A stretch of DNA of 6,736 nt, taken from contig CAMXTM010000110.1 in NCBI GenBank assembly GCA_947246775.1, positions 1-6,736 of the forward strand, read 5' to 3'. This stretch comes from an uncultured Clostridium sp. (GTDB lineage Bacteria; Bacillota; Clostridia; Lachnospirales; Anaerotignaceae). This document shows positions 1-4,933 of this stretch, one piece after another. Both the position numbers and the translations under genes were made by a program. The stretch's first letter is position 1, and the number at the start of each line of letters is the position of its first letter. The notes under the pieces were generated by a model. That model saw only the letters and a list, made by a program, of their open reading frames with translations. It ran no database searches and was not told the origin of the DNA.

Positions 1-927
1 TTCTGAAATTTTTACAAATGGTAGTGCCTCTGGTTTTTCTGGTGAACAAATCGTGTCTCCTATCATAATGTCTTCCATACCTGAAATCGCCACAATTTCT
101 CCTACACCAGCCTGTTTTACTTCTTGCCTTTGTAAGCCCTCAAAGGTATATAATTTCGTGATTTTAACCTTTTTTTGCATTTCTGGGTCATGAATATTTA
201 CAATTACTACTTCATCATTGACTTTTATTGTACCATTTCCAATTTTGCCAATACCAATTCTACCAACATATTCACTATGGTCTATTGTGGAAATTAAAGC
301 CTGTAGTGGTGCTTCCAAATCTCCACTTGGTGCTGGAATATGTTCAATAATGGTTTCAAAAAGTGGTGTCATATCTTTGCCTTCTTCTGCTAAATCTAGT
401 GTAGCAACACCACTTCTTGCAGACGCAAACACAAATGGAGAATCTAATTGATTTTCATTTGCATCTAGCTCTATAAATAATTCCAATACTTCATCAATCA
501 CTGCTTCTGGTCTTGCTTCTGGACGGTCTACTTTGTTCACACACACTACAACAGGCAAATTTAATTCTAATGCCTTTCTAAGCACAAATTTTGTCTGTGG
601 CATAGGTCCTTCAAATGCATCTACCACAAGCACAACACCATCTACCATTTTTAATACACGTTCTACTTCTCCACCAAAATCTGCATGACCAGGTGTATCA
701 ATAATATTAATTTTTACATCACCATAATGTACAGCAGTATTTTTAGATAATATCGTAATACCTCTTTCTCTTTCTATATCTCCACTGTCCATAACTCTTT
801 CTTGTACTACTTGGTTAGAACGGAATATACCACTCTGTCTTAATAATTGGTCTACTAATGTAGTTTTACCATGGTCAACATGGGCAATAATCGCAACATT
901 TCTAATTTGTTCCATTTTTTGATTCAT
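1..927 (-). CDS. typA: TypA/BipA ribosome-associated translational GTPase, N-terminal half (runs off left edge)
   Basis: This is the first 309 codons of TypA/BipA, an EF-G-like GTPase that binds the 70S ribosome and helps ribosome assembly and stress or cold adaptation. The family is usually about 600-615 residues, so about half is present. Visible G-domain motifs are the P-loop AHVDHGKTT (residues 15-23), switch I RERGITI (53-59), DTPGHADFGGEVE (77-89), NKVD (131-134) and a G5-like SAR (169-171). The beta-barrel domain II begins near residue 205. The ATG at 927 has GGAG about 10 nt upstream; an in-frame ATG at 915 is a possible alternative, but its SD would be too far away. A promoter lies just upstream and a terminator separates the gene from the cold-shock gene, so it is probably transcribed on its own. 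The reading frame is open to the window edge, with no sign of damage. The identification is secure from the motifs. Confidence 0.96.
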   Translation of the reverse strand, partial: MNQKMEQIRNVAIIAHVDHGKTTLVDQLLRQSGIFRSNQVVQERVMDSGDIERERGITILSKNTAVHYGDVKINIIDTPGHADFGGEVERVLKMVDGVVLVVDAFEGPMPQTKFVLRKALELNLPVVVCVNKVDRPEARPEAVIDEVLELFIELDANENQLDSPFVFASARSGVATLDLAEEGKDMTPLFETIIEHIPAPSGDLEAPLQALISTIDHSEYVGRIGIGKIGNGTIKVNDEVVIVNIHDPEMQKKVKITKLYTFEGLQRQEVKQAGVGEIVAISGMEDIMIGDTICSPEKPEALPFVKISE

Positions 928-984
928 CGTTTCATTACTCCTCTTTTTATTGGAAATTCTGTCATAATATTAAAAATTCTTTAT

Positions 985-1013
985 ATTTTACCACACGACA
1001 TATACAAAATCAA
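985..1013 (-). promoter_or_regulatory. sigma-A-type promoter of typA
   Basis: On the minus strand, TTGATT (1008-1013) and TAAAAT (985-990) are separated by exactly 17 bp. This matches the housekeeping consensus at 4/6 and 5/6 positions. The -35 box directly follows the U-tract of the cold-shock terminator. The predicted RNA start leaves a leader of roughly 50 nt before typA. Confidence 0.7.
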
Positions 1014-1015
1014 TA

Positions 1016-1046
1016 TAAAAAGCCTTTCATAATAAATATGAAAGGC
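1016..1046 (-). terminator. Rho-independent terminator of the cold-shock gene
   Basis: A perfect 10-bp stem (1022-1031 with 1037-1046, arms GCCTTTCATA and TATGAAAGGC) closes a 5-nt loop. On the minus strand it is followed by a run of five Ts. It lies 70 nt beyond the cold-shock stop codon and ends that transcript before the typA promoter. Confidence 0.85.
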
Positions 1047-1115
1047 AATTACAGCATAACCTATTTTATATATATTTCAATGCTAAACAGCATCTATGAA
1101 CTATACGATAATTGA

Positions 1116-1316
1116 TTAAGCACGTGTTACATTAGCTGCTTGAGGGCCTTTTGCTCCCTGCACAACTTCAAATTCTACTTCCTGACCTTCTTCTAATGTT
1201 TTGTAGCCTTCTGCTTGAATAGCTGAGAAATGTACAAATACATCATCTTCGCCAGGTACGGAAATAAAACCAAAACCTTTTTCTGCATTAAACCATTTTA
1301 CTGTACCTTTTTTCAT
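1116..1316 (-). CDS. cspA: Cold-shock protein, CspA/CspB family
   Basis: A 66-residue single-domain cold-shock protein, the usual length of the family. These are small five-stranded beta-barrels (OB fold) that bind single-stranded RNA and DNA and act as RNA chaperones in the cytoplasm. Both nucleic-acid-binding motifs are intact: RNP1 KGFGFI (residues 13-18) and RNP2 VFVHF (26-30). The N-terminal GTVKWFN is also typical. The ATG has a strong AGGAGG 8 nt upstream (1325-1330). The gene has its own promoter and terminator, so it is a single-gene unit. The 5' leader is only about 45 nt, much shorter than the thermosensing leader of E. coli cspA, so that kind of control is not evident here. The family is certain; which paralogue it is (cspA, B, C or D) cannot be told from one sequence. 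Confidence 0.95.
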   Translation of the reverse strand: MKKGTVKWFNAEKGFGFISVPGEDDVFVHFSAIQAEGYKTLEEGQEVEFEVVQGAKGPQAANVTRA

Positions 1317-1366
1317 GTTAAAATCCTCCTACGTAAATAAAAATGCTTACTTATATAACGTATTTA

Positions 1367-1395
1367 ATCGTACCATATATTTTTTGGTATGTCAA
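1367..1395 (-). promoter_or_regulatory. sigma-A-type promoter of the cold-shock gene
   Basis: A perfect TTGACA (-35, 1390-1395) and TACGAT (-10, 1367-1372) are separated by 17 bp on the minus strand. A small inverted repeat, TACCA/TGGTA (1371-1375 and 1385-1389), sits in the spacer. It could be chance in such AT-rich DNA. I see no convincing terminator between rnhA (ends 1451) and this promoter, so some readthrough from ispD-rnhA is possible. Confidence 0.75.
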
Positions 1396-1450
1396 TAAAT
1401 ATTTCTAAAGAAAGCTAATATTTTCCAATTTTTAGGTATTTTTTTTAAAT

Positions 1451-1915
1451 TTATGGCTTATAATTTGTATCATTTTCTAAATTTCCATTTGAAATCGCTT
1501 GTCTTGCTAAAAAGTCACATCTTTCATTTTCTTTATTATCTGCATGACCTTTTACCCATATAAACTTTACTTTATGTTTTTCCAATAAAGGCAACAATCT
1601 TTGCCACAAATCAATATTTAAAGCCATTTCTTTTTGATTTCTCCTCCAACCATTTGACTGCCATTTTTTTACCCAACCTTTATTGATAGCATCTACCACA
1701 TATTTAGAATCACTATATAACATTACCTGGCAAGGTTCTTTTAATGCCTCCAAACCTTTTATTACAGCAAGAACTTCCATACGGTTATTTGTTGTTAACT
1801 GATAGCCTTGTGACAACTCTTTTCTTGCACTACCATATAGCAGTACTGTGCCATATCCTCCAGCTCCAGGATTGCCAGAACAAGCGCCATCTGTATAAAT
1901 TGTAACTGATTTCAA
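1451..1915 (-). CDS. rnhA: Ribonuclease HI
   Basis: A 154-residue RNase HI, close to the 155 residues of the E. coli enzyme. It cuts the RNA strand of RNA/DNA hybrids using two metal ions, clearing R-loops and primer remnants. The catalytic set is complete: D9 (in YTDGACSGNPG), E47 (NNRMEV), D69 (YSDSKYV), H124 (WVKGHADN) and D134 (NERCDFLA). The basic hybrid-binding handle is present around residues 78-95, rich in W, K and R. The start is TTG, overlapping the ispD stop codon by 4 bp (1912-1915), with AAGGAG 8 nt upstream inside ispD. No other start in this frame fits, because the first catalytic Asp is residue 9. This suggests translation coupled to ispD. The last ~13 residues are variable. 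Confidence 0.96.
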   Translation of the reverse strand: MKSVTIYTDGACSGNPGAGGYGTVLLYGSARKELSQGYQLTTNNRMEVLAVIKGLEALKEPCQVMLYSDSKYVVDAINKGWVKKWQSNGWRRNQKEMALNIDLWQRLLPLLEKHKVKFIWVKGHADNKENERCDFLARQAISNGNLENDTNYKP

Positions 1916-2622
1916 TGCAAATTCTCCTTTTCTTTCTTAAAAAATGCTTCCCCTATTACCATGTCATCTGGTGTCGTAATTTTAATGTTTTCATAATGTC
2001 CCTCTACTACAAAAACAATATTTCCATCTCTTTCTACTAATACAGATTCATCTGTTCCAACAAAATTTTCTCTCTTCGCTCTCTCAAATGCTCTAAGTAA
2101 CAAATCTTTTTGAAATGCTTGTGGTGTTTGTATATACCAAACCAAATTTCTAGGAGGTGTTGTAACAATTTCATTTTTTTCATTACAAATTTTAACGGTA
2201 TCTTTTGCTTTTACGCCCAAAACACAAGCACCCTTTTGTTGTGCTGTTACAATCGTTCTTTCAATATCCTCTACTGTTACAAAAGGACGCACACCATCAT
2301 GTACTACAATAATTTCTGCATTTTTATTTGCAGCGCAAATTCCAGCATATACAGAATCTTGCCGCTCTTTTCCTCCCTCTACAACAGCAGATACTTTTTT
2401 GAATTTTTCTCTTTTTACAATTTCACAAAGCAGTTGTATGGTATCTTTTGCAGTCACTAAAACAATTTCATCTACTGCATCACATTGCTCAAATTTTTCT
2501 ATAGTAGAAGCAATAATTTCTTTTTCTCCTAATTTTAAAAATTGTTTTTTGGTTTTTGTACCCATTCGTATGCCCGTTCCTGCCGCTGGTATCACAGCAG
2601 TACAATATTTTTTTACACTCAT
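1912..2622 (-). CDS. ispD: 2-C-methyl-D-erythritol 4-phosphate cytidylyltransferase
   Basis: IspD joins MEP to CTP to give CDP-ME, the third step of the MEP isoprenoid pathway. The 236-residue length fits the family. Visible motifs are the nucleotide-binding loop PAAGTGIRMG (residues 12-21) with the following KKQF (K26), GGKERQDSV (83-91), VHDGVRPF (107-114), R158 with TPQAF (166-170), TDES (190-193) and the C-terminal NIKITTPDD (212-220). I chose the ATG at 2622, which has GGAGG 6 nt upstream; a longer frame from a TTG at 2646 has no SD. It overlaps rnhA downstream and follows yacL after a terminator. In Bacillus, ispD also lies next to yacL, but followed by ispF; here ispF is absent and rnhA takes its place. 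The assignment to IspD is strong; the similar TarI/YgbP-like cytidylyltransferases are less likely given the yacL neighbourhood. Confidence 0.93.
   Translation of the reverse strand: MSVKKYCTAVIPAAGTGIRMGTKTKKQFLKLGEKEIIASTIEKFEQCDAVDEIVLVTAKDTIQLLCEIVKREKFKKVSAVVEGGKERQDSVYAGICAANKNAEIIVVHDGVRPFVTVEDIERTIVTAQQKGACVLGVKAKDTVKICNEKNEIVTTPPRNLVWYIQTPQAFQKDLLLRAFERAKRENFVGTDESVLVERDGNIVFVVEGHYENIKITTPDDMVIGEAFFKKEKENLH
1924..1929 (-). promoter_or_regulatory. Ribosome binding site of rnhA, inside ispD
   Basis: AAGGAG lies 8 nt before the TTG codon at 1915 and within the last codons of ispD. It is what makes the TTG start credible, together with the TTGA overlap that joins the rnhA start to the ispD stop. 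Confidence 0.75.
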
Positions 2623-2628
2623 ATCTTT

Positions 2629-2633
2629 CCTCC
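2629..2633 (-). promoter_or_regulatory. Ribosome binding site deciding the ispD start
   Basis: GGAGG lies 6 nt before the ATG at 2622. It fixes that codon as the ispD start in preference to the in-frame TTG eight codons upstream at 2646. Confidence 0.8.
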
Positions 2634-2684
2634 AAAATGAAAACAAAACACCCTATTTATCTTTTTTAAATAAAGTTAAGCATT

Positions 2685-2713
2685 TTTATACTCCTAAAAA
2701 AGGCATAGTGCAA
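2685..2713 (-). promoter_or_regulatory. Candidate ispD-rnhA promoter overlapping the yacL terminator
   Basis: TATAAA (2685-2690) is a good -10. The hexamer 17 bp upstream is TTGCAC (2708-2713), which shares only TTG with the -35 consensus and lies in the loop and stem of the yacL terminator hairpin. No better pair is visible in the 136-bp gap, so this is the best available start for ispD-rnhA, but it is weak. The operon might instead depend on readthrough. Confidence 0.35.
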
Positions 2714-2723
2714 AACTATGCCT
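2695..2723 (-). terminator. Rho-independent terminator of carD-yacL
   Basis: A perfect 9-bp stem (AGGCATAGT at 2701-2709 with ACTATGCCT at 2715-2723) has a 5-nt loop. On the minus strand it runs into six Ts, counting the last base of the stem. It lies 35 nt after the yacL stop and is the clear end of the carD-yacL transcript. Confidence 0.88.
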
Positions 2724-2758
2724 CAAATTATAAAATATTGATTGATTCTATTTTTTTA

Positions 2759-3835
2759 TTATGATACTGCCGCTGCAATTTTTGTAAATATCATTCTACC
2801 TGCCGCTGTTTGCAAAACACTTGTTACAATAACATTTTTTGTTTCGCCAATAAAACGATTACCACCTTCTACAACAATCATTGTACCATCATTTAAATAG
2901 CCAATACCTTGTCCATTCTCTTTTCCTGATTTTATGACTGTTACTCGCATTTCTTCTCCTGGTAATACTACTGGTTTAATCGCATTTGCCAATTCATTAA
3001 TATTTAAAACGCGGACACCTTGAAACTCTGCTACTTTATTCAAATTAAAATCATTTGTAACAACAAAAGCGTCCATTTTTTCACCCATTTTAAGTAATTT
3101 AGAATCTACCTCTGGTGCTTCCGCTGGGTCATAGTCTACAATTTCTACTGGTACAGAAAGTTGCTTTTGTATTTCATTGAGGATATCTAAGCCACGTCTT
3201 CCTCTATTTCTTTTTAAGGAATCTGAAGAATCGGCAATATGACGCAGTTCTTCCAGTACAAAATTAGGAATCAATATTTTTCCCTCAATAAATCCAGTTT
3301 GAAGTAAATCTAATATTCTGCCATCTATAATGACACTTGTATCTAATATCTTAGGTCTGCCATAGGCAATCACATTCTTTTTAGAATCAGGATTCGCTAG
3401 CACATTTTTTAAATTACTTACATTGATTTCATCTTTCTTTTTTCGTGCCACTCGAAAACCCAAAAAACCAAGCACAATATTGAGAAATATTACAATACCT
3501 GTTCCTAAAGGTCCAAAATTTGTAAATGCAATGCCAATTAAATTCGCTATAGCAAGTCCAATAATACAGCCCAACAAACTAAAACTTAATTCTTTTAGAT
3601 TCATTTTAACCAGTTTTTCTTCTGTCCTCGCCATTTGTGTCATAATTTTTTTTGTGACAGCAGAGGAAAAAAGAAAATAAAAAATGAGTCCAAGCAAAAC
3701 AGAAGCAATCACAGGTACATAATTGGGTACAATGCGATTCATATGAAATAAGTCTAATAGATACAACAAATGAAATATAGCAAAAAATGCTGCTGTAACA
3801 ATCAAACTGATTACAATTCCCAGTAACCTTTTCAC
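2759..3835 (-). CDS. yacL: YacL-family membrane protein with PIN nuclease and TRAM domains
   Basis: A 358-residue protein in three parts. Four hydrophobic helices come first (about residues 4-27, 38-59, 84-105 and 108-130), anchoring it in the membrane. A cytoplasmic PIN domain (about 160-285) follows, with acidic residues typical of this metal-dependent RNase fold: D165 and D171 in LDTSVIIDGR, E195/E196 in LEELRHI, D244, and D255/D262 in MDAFVVTND. A TRAM domain, a putative RNA-binding beta-barrel, ends the protein (about 290-352). The architecture matches Bacillus YacL, whose exact substrate I do not know; membrane-associated RNA cleavage is an inference from the fold. The start is GTG at 3835, preceded by a near-perfect SD (GGAGGTGA). 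It lies 36 nt after carD with no terminator between, so the two form an operon. Confidence 0.93.
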   Translation of the reverse strand: MKRLLGIVISLIVTAAFFAIFHLLYLLDLFHMNRIVPNYVPVIASVLLGLIFYFLFSSAVTKKIMTQMARTEEKLVKMNLKELSFSLLGCIIGLAIANLIGIAFTNFGPLGTGIVIFLNIVLGFLGFRVARKKKDEINVSNLKNVLANPDSKKNVIAYGRPKILDTSVIIDGRILDLLQTGFIEGKILIPNFVLEELRHIADSSDSLKRNRGRRGLDILNEIQKQLSVPVEIVDYDPAEAPEVDSKLLKMGEKMDAFVVTNDFNLNKVAEFQGVRVLNINELANAIKPVVLPGEEMRVTVIKSGKENGQGIGYLNDGTMIVVEGGNRFIGETKNVIVTSVLQTAAGRMIFTKIAAAVS

Positions 3836-3839
3836 TTTA

Positions 3840-3847
3840 TCACCTCC
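3840..3847 (-). promoter_or_regulatory. Strong ribosome binding site for the GTG start of yacL
   Basis: GGAGGTGA lies with its GGAGG core 7 nt before the GTG at 3835. It is an almost complete match to the 16S anti-SD and supports the GTG start. Confidence 0.8.
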
Positions 3848-3871
3848 CCCATAATAAGCGTTATTAAGATA

Positions 3872-4354
3872 TTAACAATTCAGAACCAATTTTGCAAGTA
3901 GTTCTTCTGCTTTTTCTGTATCAATTTCATAGGAGCATATGATTTCGCTCAACACAATTTGTTTTGCAGTGTTTAATAACTTCTTTTCTATACTGGAAAG
4001 TTTCTTTCTTCTTTCTCTCTCATTTAGATTTTTAACTACCTCAATAACCATATCTAGTTTTCCTGTTTTTAATTTTTCTAAATTGTCTTTATAGCGCAAA
4101 CTCCAGTTTTCTGGCATTACAATTTTTTTTGCACCAACACATACCAGTGTTTTTTCTACTTCTTCTCTTTTTGCTACTGCTCTTACTCCCAACTGTTCTG
4201 ACTTATTCGCAACTAAGCGGATTTTCAAATTATTTTTGGGAATTTGTATAATATAATACTTCTCTAACTTTGTTCCCCTAAAATCTTGCTCAATATTTTC
4301 CACAACGCCAGCACCATACATAGGGTAAACCACTTTTTCACCAATCTGAAACAT
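3872..4354 (-). CDS. carD: CarD-family RNA polymerase-binding transcription regulator
   Basis: A 160-residue CarD/CdnL-type regulator. Residues 1-60 form the RNA polymerase-interacting Tudor-like domain, opening with FQIGEKVVYPMYGAGVV and followed by the usual YYIIQIP strand. Residues from about 65 onward are the helical DNA-binding domain, including the conserved Trp (W84, in PENWSLRYKDN). In mycobacteria and myxobacteria this Trp contacts the -10 region and stabilises open promoter complexes. The C-terminal helices, with KLSSIEKKLLNTA, are family-typical. The ATG has AGGAGA 7 nt upstream (4361-4366). carD is followed at 36 nt by yacL and preceded by an unusually long leader carrying a terminator-like hairpin. 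If transcription starts at the promoter near 4730, the gene may be controlled by attenuation. Confidence 0.94.
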   Translation of the reverse strand: MFQIGEKVVYPMYGAGVVENIEQDFRGTKLEKYYIIQIPKNNLKIRLVANKSEQLGVRAVAKREEVEKTLVCVGAKKIVMPENWSLRYKDNLEKLKTGKLDMVIEVVKNLNERERRKKLSSIEKKLLNTAKQIVLSEIICSYEIDTEKAEELLAKLVLNC

Positions 4355-4382
4355 ATAAAATCTCCTTTCTTAATCTACTACT

Positions 4383-4407
4383 GTTTTTGTTAAGTATGTA
4401 CAAAAAC
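4383..4407 (-). repeat. 8-bp inverted repeat just upstream of the carD ribosome binding site
   Basis: GTTTTTGT (4383-4390) and ACAAAAAC (4400-4407) are perfect inverted arms around a 9-nt loop. The element ends 16 nt before the carD SD and begins just beyond the terminator at 4421-4453. It could be a protein-binding site, a leader hairpin or a weak stem of no function. Confidence 0.45.
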
Positions 4408-4420
4408 ATTCTAAAAAATA

Positions 4421-4453
4421 CAAAAAAGCAGTACAGTTTTACTGTCTCCTGCT
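4421..4453 (-). terminator. Terminator-like hairpin in the carD leader (contains repeat copy A)
   Basis: On the minus strand an outer 5-bp stem (AGCAG/CTGCT, 4427-4431 with 4449-4453) and an inner 5-bp stem (ACAGT/ACTGT, 4433-4437 with 4441-4445) enclose a 3-nt loop, with a 1-by-3 internal bulge. The structure is followed directly by six Ts (4422-4427), and a second T-run lies near 4413. It lies about 290 nt downstream of a strong promoter and 67 nt upstream of carD. No clear promoter follows it, only weak hexamers, so it is placed to attenuate carD or to end a small RNA. Confidence 0.65.
4431..4453 (-). repeat. 23-nt hairpin repeat, copy A
   Basis: This stretch is identical in 22 of 23 positions to 4624-4646, in the same orientation; the only difference is C4446 against T4639. 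The core is the palindrome ACAGT-TTT-ACTGT. In this copy the flanking bases make it part of a terminator. Confidence 0.85.
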
Positions 4454-4623
4454 CGCAAACTAAAATAACTTTATCTTCTGTAGCGGAAGGGCTTGGACGT
4501 TGTTTCAAAAATTTCTATGATTAAAAAACAATGGAACAAATCTCTTTTATATCATTTATAACAAAATGATAACCCACTTTACAGCAATTTTCAAAAATTT
4601 AATATATTTTCAATGCTGTTATT

Positions 4624-4657
4624 GTACAGTTTTACTGTTTCCTGCTTACTACTGTAC
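4624..4657 (-). repeat. 23-nt hairpin repeat, copy B, with longer outer arms
   Basis: Positions 4624-4646 match copy A at 22 of 23 positions. Here the GTACAGT arm (4624-4630) can pair either locally with ACTGT (4634-4638) or with the 7-nt ACTGTAC arm at 4651-4657. Two exclusive folds are therefore possible. No T-run follows, so this copy is not a terminator. It overlaps the possible 9-codon leader ORF. Confidence 0.75.
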
Positions 4658-4661
4658 CCAA
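4632..4661 (-). CDS. Possible 9-codon leader ORF ahead of carD
   Basis: Nine codons (TTG start, translating as M-G-T-V-V-S-R-K-Q) end in TAA. The only evidence for translation is position: a strong SD lies 10 nt upstream, which is longer than the ideal spacing, and the start would be TTG. There is no clear run of one amino acid as in classical amino-acid attenuators. The ORF covers the outer arm of hairpin copy B and stops inside its inner stem, so a ribosome here would change which fold forms. Evidence is thin. The alternative is that the SD is a relic of a lost gene. Confidence 0.3.
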   Translation of the reverse strand: MGTVVSRKQ

Positions 4662-4669
4662 ATAAAAAA

Positions 4670-4678
4670 CACCTCCTT
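4670..4678 (-). promoter_or_regulatory. Strong Shine-Dalgarno sequence with no conventional gene behind it
   Basis: AAGGAGGTG is as good a match to the 16S anti-SD as that of yacL, yet no ORF longer than nine codons starts after it. It lies about 35 nt after the predicted RNA start of the promoter at 4719-4747. This is what one expects of a leader peptide or of a gene that has been deleted. Confidence 0.6.
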
Positions 4679-4718
4679 ATTTAGCATATCACAAATTTTA
4701 AAAAAATGCAAAATATTT

Positions 4719-4747
4719 ATTTTAACAATATTCTATAGCAAAGTCAA
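4719..4747 (-). promoter_or_regulatory. Strong sigma-A-type promoter, probable start of the carD leader transcript
   Basis: TTGACT (4742-4747) and TAAAAT (4719-4724) match the consensus at 5/6 positions each and are spaced by exactly 17 bp on the minus strand. RNA would start near 4712, giving a leader of about 358 nt before carD. A weaker second pair, TTGCAT (4706-4711) and TATGCT (4683-4688), also 17 bp apart, would start RNA within the SD and is less likely. Confidence 0.75.
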
Positions 4748-4804
4748 TTCCTTTTTTATTCCATTTATCCATATTTTTATTAAAAAATATTTCTTTTTAT
4801 TCTA

Positions 4805-4933
4805 TTACCTATATTTTTGTAACTTTTGTAGCTTTTTTCCTGCATATTCATACCCTAGCTCAATTGCTTTTTGATAATAGCAAACCATCTCCTCTCCTTC
4901 ATATGTTTGCAAAAATTGTCTTAGTGTAATAGA
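4805..4933 (-). pseudogene. Sel1-like C-terminal tail, in frame beyond the stop of the preceding gene
   Basis: Immediately after the TGA at 4934-4936, the same frame continues for 42 sense codons to a TAA at 4805-4807. The tail contains GEEMVCYYQKAIELGYEYA followed by a Lys/Gln/Leu-rich helix ending in QKYR. YYQKAIELGYEYAGKKLQKL strongly resembles the second helix of a Sel1/TPR repeat and a capping helix. The simplest reading is that the original protein was longer and a stop codon separated its end, or that two repeat genes were fused by deletion. A second reading is a separate 27-residue ORF starting at the ATG at 4888, with AAGGAG 5 nt upstream (4894-4899). Readthrough of TGA is a third. 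Confidence 0.45.

Larger units (their letters stand above)
4355..4933 (-). other. 579-bp gap between the Sel1 gene and carD: structured leader, no conventional gene
   Basis: No ordinary protein gene is supported here. In transcription order it holds the in-frame Sel1-like tail (4805-4933), an AT-only hairpin (4771-4790), a strong promoter (4719-4747), a strong SD (4670-4678), a possible 9-codon ORF (4632-4661), hairpin repeat B (4624-4657), an 8-bp hairpin (4550-4557 with 4564-4571), a less AT-rich stretch around 4480-4505, hairpin repeat A built into a terminator (4421-4453), an 8-bp inverted repeat (4383-4390 with 4400-4407) and the carD SD. A plus-strand open frame at 4566-4874 is low-complexity (rich in F, Y, I and C) and lacks any SD. 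The region could be a carD 5' leader of about 358 nt, a small non-coding RNA of 250-290 nt ending at 4421, or both. I do not recognise an established riboswitch or RNA family in it. Confidence 0.5.

Noticed and set aside
218..451. Plus-strand open frame of 77 codons
   Set aside because: It lies entirely opposite typA, has no SD and shows no protein-like pattern; it is an antisense shadow.
1080..1093. 5-bp hairpin (ATGCT/AGCAT) after the cold-shock stop codon
   Set aside because: It is short, has no T-run, and is redundant with the strong terminator at 1016-1046.
2623..2646. Eight-codon longer ispD from a TTG at 2646
   Set aside because: There is no SD before the TTG, while the ATG at 2622 has GGAGG at 6 nt and fits the usual IspD N-terminus.
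2110..2764. Two overlapping plus-strand open frames opposite ispD
   Set aside because: They are antisense to a gene with complete IspD motifs, are rich in F, Y, C and S, and lack ribosome binding sites.
3423..3680. Plus-strand open frame opposite yacL
   Set aside because: It is antisense to the membrane segments of yacL, with no SD or recognisable domain.
4367..4421. Separate carD promoter between the leader terminator and the SD
   Set aside because: The pairs that can be found with 17-bp spacing (for example TTGTAT with TACATA) match the consensus poorly, much less well than the promoter at 4719-4747.
4771..4790. 8-bp hairpin as terminator of the Sel1 gene
   Set aside because: The stem contains only A-T pairs and is not followed by a T-run on the minus strand; it is most likely chance in AT-rich DNA.
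4566..4874. Plus-strand open frame of 102 codons in the carD-Sel1 gap
   Set aside because: The composition is low-complexity (F, Y, I, C), it has no SD, and it runs antisense to the Sel1-like tail and across the minus-strand promoter and hairpin repeat B.
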